From assembly GCA_965658765.1 (NCBI GenBank), contig CBFHTO010000053.1, positions 1 to 26,575 on the forward strand: a stretch of 26,575 nucleotides of DNA, in the 5' to 3' direction. Both the position numbers and the translations under genes were made by a program. The notes under the pieces are model-generated. The model saw nothing but the letters and a program-made list of their open reading frames with translations, made no database searches and was not told the DNA's origin. This DNA is from Glaciecola sp965658765 (lineage in GTDB: Bacteria > Pseudomonadota > Gammaproteobacteria > Enterobacterales > Alteromonadaceae). Positions 17,222 to 22,676 of the stretch are shown in pieces. The number at the start of each line of letters is the position of its first letter. The stretch's first letter is position 1.

Positions 17222-17624
17222 ACGCGACAGAAAAAAAACCCACGACAAAATACGCATGGCGATTGTCAGGCTTGAGCAGGGCCGACCTAATGTCGTCGAG
17301 CCGGAGCGCAAGATGTCCGTTGCAGCCGTCGCAGAAGAGGCGGGTGTCAGTCGCACGCTTATCATGAATCAGTATCCCGATTTGCTTGAGCGTATTCGTG
17401 GCGGCGCTAACAAACATATGCAAAAGCAGCGTGACGATAAGCATGAGGCGCTTAAAAAAGAGCGCGAAAAGAATCGAGAGCTTAGAAGTACGCTTGCTGA
17501 CGTAATGCAAAAATACCAAGTAATGGTATCTAGAAACACAACGCTTGAACTGGAAAATCGAAGGTTAGCAGGTATTGTGGAAAACGAGAATGTGACAGTG
17601 TTTAGAGGGAAAACTAAAAACTGA
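17205..17624 (+). CDS. ginD: Small helix-turn-helix/coiled-coil protein, GInt GinD-type
   Basis: A 139-residue basic protein with a predicted helix-turn-helix near residues 38 to 57 (SVAAVAEEAGVSRTLIMNQYP) and a long charged coiled coil near 70 to 125 (many Lys/Glu/Arg, then ENRRLAGI). This matches the small helical partner of GInt recombinases and also resembles TnpC-type proteins of Tn554-like elements. It likely assembles with the recombinases at the attachment sites. The start at 17205 is chosen over 17184 because AGGAG sits 5 nt upstream (17195-17199). It ends the gin operon; a 613-bp non-coding stretch follows. Confidence 0.75.
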   Translation: MSTHVKRDRKKTHDKIRMAIVRLEQGRPNVVEPERKMSVAAVAEEAGVSRTLIMNQYPDLLERIRGGANKHMQKQRDDKHEALKKEREKNRELRSTLADVMQKYQVMVSRNTTLELENRRLAGIVENENVTVFRGKTKN

Positions 17625-17759
17625 AGATCAGCCAATATCGACTGATTTTGACTTATAACTATGGGCCAGAAAGCGACATTGATGAGGGCTTTCTTGACTG
17701 GCAGTTGACATCCACATATTGTCATTCAACCTTAAATATTCATCAACTATGATGATTAA

Positions 17760-17788
17760 GGTTATGTGCTTGTTGCATACGAATAACC
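17760..17788. other. Second attachment-like site just after the gin operon
   Basis: TGCTTGTTGCATA at 17767-17779 is the exact reverse complement of 12051-12063, the core of the candidate left site, including its AACAA spacer (TTGTT here). The flanks are an imperfect inverted repeat with GGTTAT outside on the left and ATAACC on the right. It could be an internal or former recombination site marking where cargo joins the gin operon. A chance match is possible. Confidence 0.35.
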
Positions 17789-18156
17789 ATCCAAGATCAT
17801 TCGATGATCCCCGCTAGGCCTGCACTGAAGTACAGCTTTGGGCAGTTAGGAGTCGTTGAAGGTTTAGAATAAACTTTGAAAATTTTTGCTTGCTCATGGG
17901 CAAGGTAATGTGTCAATCGTTGAGCAATCAATATCGATAGCGGTCATTCATATGGCTTAATGATACTAGGCCTTCACTAAAAATGCTGTGGACTGGCTTA
18001 AATCGGCACACTGCTTGCAATCAAAACACCTGTCGCTAAGTACATTAACAAAAATTAATGCTCTGGCTTTATCTGATAATCCTCTTTGATAAAACGTGCG
18101 TAACTTACTATTTTATTAAACTTTTTTAGTTTTTAGATAATTGCGTAAAAACACAC

Positions 18157-18185
18157 TTGTAAGAATAAATTTAGTTTGGTAATGT
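18157..18185 (+). promoter_or_regulatory. Possible promoter of the bacteriocin export operon
   Basis: TTGTAA at 18157-18162 and TAATGT at 18180-18185 are 17 bp apart. Transcription would begin near 18192, about 45 nt before the HlyD-family start. TTGGAG a few bases before the ATG is the ribosome-binding site. Confidence 0.4.
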
Positions 18186-18237
18186 TTTAGAAAAGGAATT
18201 TAAACCACTCTGTATTGAGAAGTAAGAGAGTTGGAGC

Positions 18238-19485
18238 ATGAATAAAGGATTATTCCGACCTGAAGCGGTCAAAAATCAGTCAGCCAAATTGGATGGCGAA
18301 GTCATTATTGCCCAACCGATTTCTTCTAAAGTGTTGCTAATGGCATTGCTCGGCGTTGTGTGTGTTGCCGTAGTATTCTTAATCTCATCTTCTTTTCATC
18401 GCAAAGAAACCGTGACGGGGTACTTACAACCTAACGGTGGTTTAGCAAAAGTCAGCATCCCTCGCACCGGTATTGTTTCACAACTTTATGTCCAAGACGG
18501 GCAAAGCGTTAGTGCAGGTCAAGCCATTGCCTTAATCAAAATCCCCGAGTATTTATCCCACGGTGATTCAATGTCTGCAGTCTTGTCTAAGGCCATTAGC
18601 CAGCAGTCAGACTTTATTACACTGCGCAAGCAACAAATAGATGTACTGTTTAACCAACAACAGCACGATTTAAAAAAGCGCATCGCTTTTGCGCAGCACT
18701 CTTTGAATGATGCACGCAATCAACAGGCCCTTCTGAATCATCGCGTGAGCATACAACAAGATAGGTTTGCGAATTTATCAACCTTGTCAGCCAATGGCGC
18801 GATATCGCTCAACGATTTACAGCAAAACGAAGAGCAACTGCTAAGCACCCGTCAGCAACTCGCAGAGCTTTACGCGCGGTATCAAACCGAGCTATCACAG
18901 CTTGAACAACTCAACGGGCAATTAGCGCGTTTGCCCTCTGAGCGTGAGCAGCAACTGGCGCTGGTAAGCGCAGAGCAGTCAAGACTTGACCAACAGCAAG
19001 CTGAAATAGATTCACGCGGCCAAATACTGTTTAGAGCGCCTATTGACGGTAAAGTCACTAACCTCATTGCTAAGCTTGGCACCACCGTAAAGCAACAAAT
19101 GCCATTGGCCACTATTGTGCCCGAAGACTCTACCCTAAACGCCATATTACTGGTGCCCACCCGCGCCTTTGGTTTTGTTGGGCCAGGACAGCAAACGCGC
19201 ATACGCTTTGATGCGTTTCCGTATCAGCGCTTTGGCTTATTTGAAGGTGAAGTACTCTCAGCGGCAAAATCCATATTAATCCCCGGCGAAGTAGAAATGC
19301 CAATTAATATTCAAGAGCCTGTGTACCGAGTAGAGGTGACATTGGGCAAGCAAGAAATCCGCGCTTATGGTAACCATGTCCCGTTGCAACCGGGCATGAC
19401 CTTAAGTGCAGATATCGTGCTTGAAGAGCGCAGCTTAATAAGCTGGCTGTTTGAGCCGATTTTAAGCCTGAAAGGGCGTGTTTAA
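18238..19485 (+). CDS. HlyD-family bacteriocin/microcin secretion adaptor, CvaA-like
   Basis: A 415-residue periplasmic adaptor of a type I secretion system: a short cytoplasmic N-terminus, one membrane anchor (about residues 32 to 51), a biotinyl/lipoyl half-motif near 70 to 100, a long Gln-rich helical hairpin (about 110 to 260), the second lipoyl half, and a C-terminal beta domain. It should join the inner-membrane C39/ABC exporter encoded at 22677 to a TolC-type outer-membrane channel, as CvaA does with CvaB for colicin V. No outer-membrane channel gene is present, so a chromosomal TolC is likely used. The last 200 bp of the gene (residues of about 350 to 415) are repeated downstream at 21710 and, in part, at 20901. 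Confidence 0.88.
   Translation: MNKGLFRPEAVKNQSAKLDGEVIIAQPISSKVLLMALLGVVCVAVVFLISSSFHRKETVTGYLQPNGGLAKVSIPRTGIVSQLYVQDGQSVSAGQAIALIKIPEYLSHGDSMSAVLSKAISQQSDFITLRKQQIDVLFNQQQHDLKKRIAFAQHSLNDARNQQALLNHRVSIQQDRFANLSTLSANGAISLNDLQQNEEQLLSTRQQLAELYARYQTELSQLEQLNGQLARLPSEREQQLALVSAEQSRLDQQQAEIDSRGQILFRAPIDGKVTNLIAKLGTTVKQQMPLATIVPEDSTLNAILLVPTRAFGFVGPGQQTRIRFDAFPYQRFGLFEGEVLSAAKSILIPGEVEMPINIQEPVYRVEVTLGKQEIRAYGNHVPLQPGMTLSADIVLEERSLISWLFEPILSLKGRV
19286..19485 (+). repeat. Dispersed direct repeat, copy 1 (3' end of the HlyD gene)
   Basis: This 200-bp segment inside the intact adaptor gene is the parent-type copy of a threefold direct repeat. Copy 2 (20901-21029) matches its last 129 bp with 3 differences and copy 3 (21710-21909) matches all 200 bp with 9 differences. 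None of the pairs needs an insertion or deletion. Confidence 0.92.
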
Positions 19486-19503
19486 AAGTTAAAGGACTAA
19501 GAA

Positions 19504-19722
19504 ATGACTGTTGATAATAATAAATTAAGAGAACTCTCTAAATGTGAATTAATTGACGCTGCTATGTTGAGTGCTGTATCTGGGGGGGCTGTCAAAATTG
19601 GGTTGAGACGTGCAGCTGTAAAAGTTTGCCGGGCCAAGGCCAGTGTTGTGATTGGTGCGGTAAATGGGTTCCCAAAATTGAGGTGGAATATGACGAACTT
19701 CCCTAAAGTTGTTTTACTGTAA
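19504..19722 (+). CDS. Double-glycine leader peptide, bacteriocin precursor 1
   Basis: A 72-residue precursor. The leader, about 28 residues, ends LSAVSGG, the classic site for C39 peptidases, with hydrophobic residues at the -4, -7 and -12 type positions. The predicted mature peptide of 44 residues begins AVKIGLRR, is strongly basic, has one Cys and ends in hydrophobic residues. It follows the full HlyD gene after 18 bp, with AAAGGA before the start. It should be cleaved and exported by the C39/ABC protein and the HlyD adaptor. The leader differs from the other three here, both longer and ending VSGG rather than VNGG. Antibacterial activity is inferred from context. Confidence 0.72.
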   Translation: MTVDNNKLRELSKCELIDAAMLSAVSGGAVKIGLRRAAVKVCRAKASVVIGAVNGFPKLRWNMTNFPKVVLL

Positions 19723-19748
19723 TAATCAATCTTAATCACGGTGCTTGA

Positions 19749-20294
19749 ATGTCTCATATAATTCGATTAAAAAAAAGAACATTGGCGCAAGAGGCTTTGC
19801 ATCTTGATGACCTTATTCAAGACAAAAGCATATTACATCAACCTGAACTCAAAGAGGTTTTGGAATATAAAAATAAACATATCGTTGATGGTTTAACCAC
19901 AGCTTTAGATGTTGATATTTCAACCGCTGAAAATCTATTTGAAGACGGATTAATTTGGTTGTGGTATTGCAATAATAATGCATCAGAAGGTTACCGTGAT
20001 ATTGATGACCCTATATTAATACTAGACGAGGTATGGCACATATTTATGTTATATACGCCCTACTATATGAAATTTTGTCAGACATATTTTGGTGAATATT
20101 TGCATCATATGCCAACATTAGTGAATTCAGAAAGGTCAAGTCTTGAAATTAATCAAGATAGCTATTTAAGGCAAAAAAAGAAGCAATTAGAAACTATTTA
20201 TGAGTTGCTTGGTAAAGATGTATTTATTCGTTGGTATCATAAATATCCAAAAATTTACAGCCGTGAAAACATCTTGACGATGCGGAAGAAGTAG
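19749..20294 (+). CDS. Protein of unknown function with a DEVWH...HH motif
   Basis: A 181-residue, mostly helical soluble protein, 26 bp after precursor 1. The centre (about residues 90 to 125) has LDEVWH, then FCQTYFGEYLHHMP. This spacing of Asp, Glu, Trp-His and His-His reminds me of the conserved block of glycine-rich-domain (GRDP/DUF1399-like) proteins and could bind a metal. I am unsure of that family. By position it could modify precursor 1, confer immunity or serve another accessory role. No signal peptide or membrane helix is seen, and the Shine-Dalgarno is poor. Its coding strand is very AT-rich compared with the gin operon. Confidence 0.5.
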   Translation: MSHIIRLKKRTLAQEALHLDDLIQDKSILHQPELKEVLEYKNKHIVDGLTTALDVDISTAENLFEDGLIWLWYCNNNASEGYRDIDDPILILDEVWHIFMLYTPYYMKFCQTYFGEYLHHMPTLVNSERSSLEINQDSYLRQKKKQLETIYELLGKDVFIRWYHKYPKIYSRENILTMRKK

Positions 20295-20302
20295 GAGGAG
20301 TC

Positions 20303-20779
20303 ATGAAAACATTTTTATTCTTTTTGTTTGCTGGCGTTTTATTCAAAACCAACGCAGAGGTAGAGTATTTACCAAGAGACGTGGTGCAGTCGGCATCAGA
20401 GATAATGTGGTACAACTGTGAGAATGGCGAAGGCATTCTTTATGCAGAGTTTGAAGCATTTCAATTGCTAAAAGAAACTTTGACTCAACTGGTATCAAGT
20501 GAGCCTATTGGTGTATTTGATTCTGTTGATCCCAACGCCGAATATAGTTTTTTGTATTTCAAAGTAGCGCAGCCCGAGCCTAGGTGGAGGGTGGCCGTTT
20601 TGCTGGAGGACTCTATAGCAATGGGTGGGTTTGTTTTTAGATATGCGCCAAGTGCTATGGAAAGTTGGCGTTATCACAACCAGAAACGTATCTCGAATAA
20701 TGAGGCTTTCAAAGAACTGGTCCGTAACATGGACGATGATACATTGAATTATTGCGGCGTGGCAAAATCAGCCCTGTAA
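20303..20779 (+). CDS. Small exported protein, candidate immunity or accessory factor
   Basis: A 158-residue protein with a clear signal peptide (MKTFLFFLFAGVLFKTNA, cleavage near residue 18) and a mature domain with two Cys (in WYNCENG and NYCGVA) that could form a disulfide. It is probably periplasmic. It starts 8 bp after the preceding gene, behind a very strong AGGAGGAG ribosome-binding site, so it is coupled to precursor 1 and the 181-residue protein. A periplasmic immunity role would fit a bacteriocin acting on the inner membrane, but no family is recognised. Confidence 0.5.
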   Translation: MKTFLFFLFAGVLFKTNAEVEYLPRDVVQSASEIMWYNCENGEGILYAEFEAFQLLKETLTQLVSSEPIGVFDSVDPNAEYSFLYFKVAQPEPRWRVAVLLEDSIAMGGFVFRYAPSAMESWRYHNQKRISNNEAFKELVRNMDDDTLNYCGVAKSAL

Positions 20780-20900
20780 TACAAGCGTCAAATTGAAATG
20801 TTGGAGATACCTAAGGATTCTCAATACTGAAAATAAAGTTGAGTATAGAAGGAACCATCCAACAACGATAGCTAGCTTGAAGTAACAACAAGCTACAAAG

Positions 20901-21029
20901 ATCCGCGCCTATGGTAACCATGTCCCGTTGCAACCGGGCATGACCTTAAGCGCAGATATCGTGCTTGAAGAGCGCAGCTTAATAAGCTGGCTGTTTGAGC
21001 CGATTTCAAGCCTGAAAGGGCGTGTTTAA
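20901..21029 (+). pseudogene. Orphan HlyD-gene 3' fragment, module 2 (129 bp)
   Basis: The segment repeats the last 129 bp of the adaptor gene (codons 374 to 415 and stop) with 3 mismatches and no indel, and the reading frame is kept. It has no start codon of its own and no upstream part of the gene, so it cannot encode an adaptor. It stands directly before precursor 2, in the position the full gene holds before precursor 1. The 121 bp before it (20780-20900) contain a TAGCTTG/CAAGCTA inverted repeat at 20873-20895, right at the breakpoint. Confidence 0.9.
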
Positions 21030-21065
21030 AAGCCATAACTTAAAATAATCTCAAGAAGGGATAAT

Positions 21066-21320
21066 ATGCAAGAATTGAAATTTGAGCAAGTGGAAGATGT
21101 GAATGGTGGTAAAAATCCCGGAACAAGTAGACGCGAAAGGAGGGAGAATATAGGCAGCAACCCTATCAGTGGATCAGATGTTGCAAAAGCTGGTGGCTTG
21201 ATAAGTGCTGCAGGAACTATTGCGGCTTCAATACCAACGCCGCATACACAGGTAGCTGGACGAGCAGCGCAAGTAGTAGGCTCAGCGATGATTATTGCTG
21301 GAACTGCTGATGGTGACTAA
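21066..21320 (+). CDS. Double-glycine leader peptide, bacteriocin precursor 2
   Basis: An 84-residue precursor with leader MQELKFEQVEDVNGG and a predicted 69-residue mature peptide. The mature part starts with a basic, polar segment (KNPGTSRRERREN) and continues as a Gly/Ala-rich amphipathic or membrane-inserting helix with GxxxA/GxxxG-like spacing (GGLISAAGTIAASI, then AAQVVGSAMIIAG). This is the composition of unmodified class II bacteriocins and microcins. AGAAGGGA precedes the start. The leader and upstream sequence are nearly the same as for precursor 3, while the mature parts are unrelated. Confidence 0.75.
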   Translation: MQELKFEQVEDVNGGKNPGTSRRERRENIGSNPISGSDVAKAGGLISAAGTIAASIPTPHTQVAGRAAQVVGSAMIIAGTADGD

Positions 21321-21398
21321 GTAGTAAATATATTCTTCGGTCATGATCGCTCAGTAAGTTTACTGCGCGGTGCATCAATTTATTTATGAGGTTTAATT

Positions 21399-21593
21399 AT
21401 GGGTATCGCGATAACAGTACTTTCATATGTTTCGATATGTTACGTTTTGGGTGGAGTAGAAAGTGTATTTGGCTTAGACCAAAGAATTTTCTTCGCCATT
21501 ATTGTCATACTGGCGCCAGTCGACATTTATTATCGACTAAAAAGAGGCTATACGAAGAATACTACAACAACCAATGGGATCAGTAAAACATAA
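21399..21593 (+). CDS. Small two-helix membrane protein, candidate immunity for precursor 2
   Basis: A 64-residue protein with two hydrophobic helices (about residues 3 to 20 and 28 to 45) and a short basic, polar tail (RLKRGYTKN). It follows precursor 2 by 78 bp, with GAGG upstream of the ATG. Small inner-membrane proteins with one to three helices next to a precursor gene are the usual immunity proteins of class II bacteriocins. No sequence family is recognised; the role rests on position and topology. Confidence 0.55.
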   Translation: MGIAITVLSYVSICYVLGGVESVFGLDQRIFFAIIVILAPVDIYYRLKRGYTKNTTTTNGISKT

Positions 21594-21628
21594 ATTTTCG
21601 GATATTTACATTCAATATAGTAAGTAAC

Positions 21629-21650
21629 AACTATGTTTGTAGTTTTTTTT
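21629..21650 (+). terminator. Weak Rho-independent terminator after module 2
   Basis: AACTA (21629-21633) and TAGTT (21640-21644) form a 5-bp stem followed by an uninterrupted T run to 21650. The stem is short and AT-rich, so termination would be partial. It sits between the candidate immunity gene of module 2 and the HlyD-tail copy of module 3. Confidence 0.35.
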
Positions 21651-21709
21651 CAAAACAGGCTTAATTGAGTGAGAGGTAGTACCTTCAGCTCATCCAATAT
21701 TATCACCGA

Positions 21710-21909
21710 GCGAAGTAGAAATGCCAATTAATATCCAAGAGCCTGTGTACCGAGTAGACGTGACATTGGGCAAGCAAGAAATCCGCGCTTATGGTAACCA
21801 TGTTCCGCTGCAACCGGGCATGACCTTAAGCGCAGATATCGTGCTTGAAAAGCGTAGCCTAATAAGCTGGCTGGTTGAGCCGATTTTAAGCCTGAAAGGG
21901 CGTGTTTAA
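21710..21909 (+). pseudogene. Orphan HlyD-gene 3' fragment, module 3 (200 bp)
   Basis: Repeats the last 200 bp of the adaptor gene with 9 mismatches and no indel; weaker similarity extends upstream to about 21687. An ATG at 21721, the counterpart of Met354 of the adaptor, leaves a 62-residue open frame, but it has no ribosome-binding site and lacks the anchor and the hairpin. Six of the nine differences are synonymous in the adaptor frame. It is followed by precursor 3. Confidence 0.9.
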
Positions 21910-21944
21910 AACCTAAACTTAAAATAATCTCAAGGAGAGATATT

Positions 21945-22118
21945 ATGCAAGAATTGAAATTTGAACAAGTGGAAGATGTGAATGGCGGTATTTTTATAAA
22001 CCCAGTAACTGTAATGGTTGCTGTCAGGGTAATTAAGATAGCGGCTCCATACGTAAAGGCCGCTGCCGGAGCTGCGGTTGGAGCCGCGGCAGGTGCCGCC
22101 GGTTATGACGCAGCGTAG
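21945..22118 (+). CDS. Double-glycine leader peptide, bacteriocin precursor 3
   Basis: A 57-residue precursor, short enough to escape common length cut-offs. The leader, MQELKFEQVEDVNGG, is the same 15 residues as in precursor 2. The predicted 42-residue mature peptide begins IFINPVTVMV and continues into a very Ala/Gly-rich helix (AAAGAAVGAAAGAAGYDAA) with many small-xxx-small motifs for helix packing. AAGGAGAGA precedes the ATG. It ends 10 bp before precursor 4, suggesting that the two are made together, perhaps as a two-peptide bacteriocin. Confidence 0.75.
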   Translation: MQELKFEQVEDVNGGIFINPVTVMVAVRVIKIAAPYVKAAAGAAVGAAAGAAGYDAA

Positions 22119-22128
22119 GGGGTTAGAA

Positions 22129-22311
22129 ATGATTGAATTAAACACATTTGAAACCGAGCAGGTAAATGGTGGCTTCATACCTATGTTAATTGTTATAGCA
22201 GTGGGGGCATATGGTGGTGGGTATGCCTATGGTAAGGCAACTAAGTCAGACGATACTCCATCAGACGATACTCCATCAGACTCACAGCCGTCTTGCGCGC
22301 CGACTTGTTGA
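22129..22311 (+). CDS. Double-glycine leader peptide, bacteriocin precursor 4
   Basis: A 60-residue precursor starting at MIELNTFETEQVNGG. An in-frame ATG at 22078 would overlap precursor 3 and is not used; the chosen start has AGGGGGTT upstream. The predicted 45-residue mature peptide has a hydrophobic, Gly/Tyr-rich helix (FIPMLIVIAVGAYGGGYAYG) and an acidic, Ser/Pro-rich tail with two tandem DDTPS units and two Cys (PSCAPTC) at the end. The tail comes from a 15-bp tandem repeat in the DNA. A polar Ser-rich tail recalls siderophore-type microcins, but no modification genes are present. Confidence 0.7.
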   Translation: MIELNTFETEQVNGGFIPMLIVIAVGAYGGGYAYGKATKSDDTPSDDTPSDSQPSCAPTC

Positions 22312-22319
22312 CTTATATT

Positions 22320-22351
22320 TGGTGGCACATTTTTTTGTGCTGCCATTTTTT
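22320..22351 (+). terminator. Hairpin terminator or attenuator after precursor 4
   Basis: TGGTGGCACA (22320-22329) pairs over 10 positions, two of them G-U in RNA, with TGTGCTGCCA (22336-22345) across a T6 loop. A T run interrupted by a single A follows. It begins 9 bp after the precursor 4 stop and ends before the next gene, so it may lower expression of the immunity and exporter genes relative to the precursors. Confidence 0.65.
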
Positions 22352-22368
22352 ATTGGGGAGTTGATTAA

Positions 22369-22659
22369 ATGTTGGATCAAAATTGTCCTACTTGTGGGAA
22401 TAGAGTATCGTTTTATTCGAGACTTAGCCTTATTTATAAGTTTTATGGTCAGTGTAACGCGTGTGGCAGTGAGTATTTACCTCATAAAAAAAGTATGGTC
22501 CTAAGTTCAGGCGTACTTGGCGCTATCGTGGCAATCCTCAGTATGTCTATTCTTAAGTTTGACTTTCTAAGCGCAATGGGGATTTCGGTGTTATTGGTGT
22601 TTATATTGCAGCAACTCATAAATCCCTTCTATAGCTTAAATGCACTTGATGACGATTGA
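22369..22659 (+). CDS. Zinc-ribbon two-helix membrane protein, candidate immunity for precursors 3/4
   Basis: A 96-residue protein with an N-terminal zinc ribbon (Cys6-x2-Cys9 and Cys29-x2-Cys32) and two transmembrane helices (about residues 44 to 62 and 68 to 86), ending LNALDDD. GGGGAG lies before the start. The position after precursors 3 and 4 and the membrane topology suggest an immunity protein. Such a cytoplasmic zinc ribbon plus two helices differs from the candidate immunity protein of module 2. It ends 17 bp before the exporter gene. Confidence 0.55.
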   Translation: MLDQNCPTCGNRVSFYSRLSLIYKFYGQCNACGSEYLPHKKSMVLSSGVLGAIVAILSMSILKFDFLSAMGISVLLVFILQQLINPFYSLNALDDD

Positions 22660-22676
22660 ATATTGTATAAGCTATT

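Larger units (their letters stand above)
17625..18237. other. Non-coding junction between the gin operon and the cargo
   Basis: 613 bp without a supported gene; all frames are broken by stops. It contains a GATCAT/ATGATC inverted repeat near 17794-17808, an attachment-like site at 17760-17788 (listed separately) and a probable promoter near 18157. No transposase remnant could be identified with confidence. Confidence 0.5.

Noticed and set aside
12333..17519. Many minus-strand and alternate-frame open frames across the recombinase genes
   Set aside because: They lie wholly within or opposite well-supported recombinase genes, lack ribosome-binding sites and show no recognisable domains.
17625..18237. 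Possible decayed gene in the 613-bp gap before the HlyD gene
   Set aside because: Short open segments exist but no family could be recognised and stops occur in every frame.
20873..20895. TAGCTTG/CAAGCTA inverted repeat as a terminator
   Set aside because: No T run follows; it is mentioned only because it borders the module 2 breakpoint.
19286..21909. CRISPR-like array
   Set aside because: The repeats are long, only three, far apart, and are fragments of a coding gene.
22211..22504. 97-codon open frame overlapping precursor 4 and the zinc-ribbon gene
   Set aside because: It crosses the terminator hairpin in a frame different from two better-supported genes; its hydrophobicity is a by-product of the overlap.
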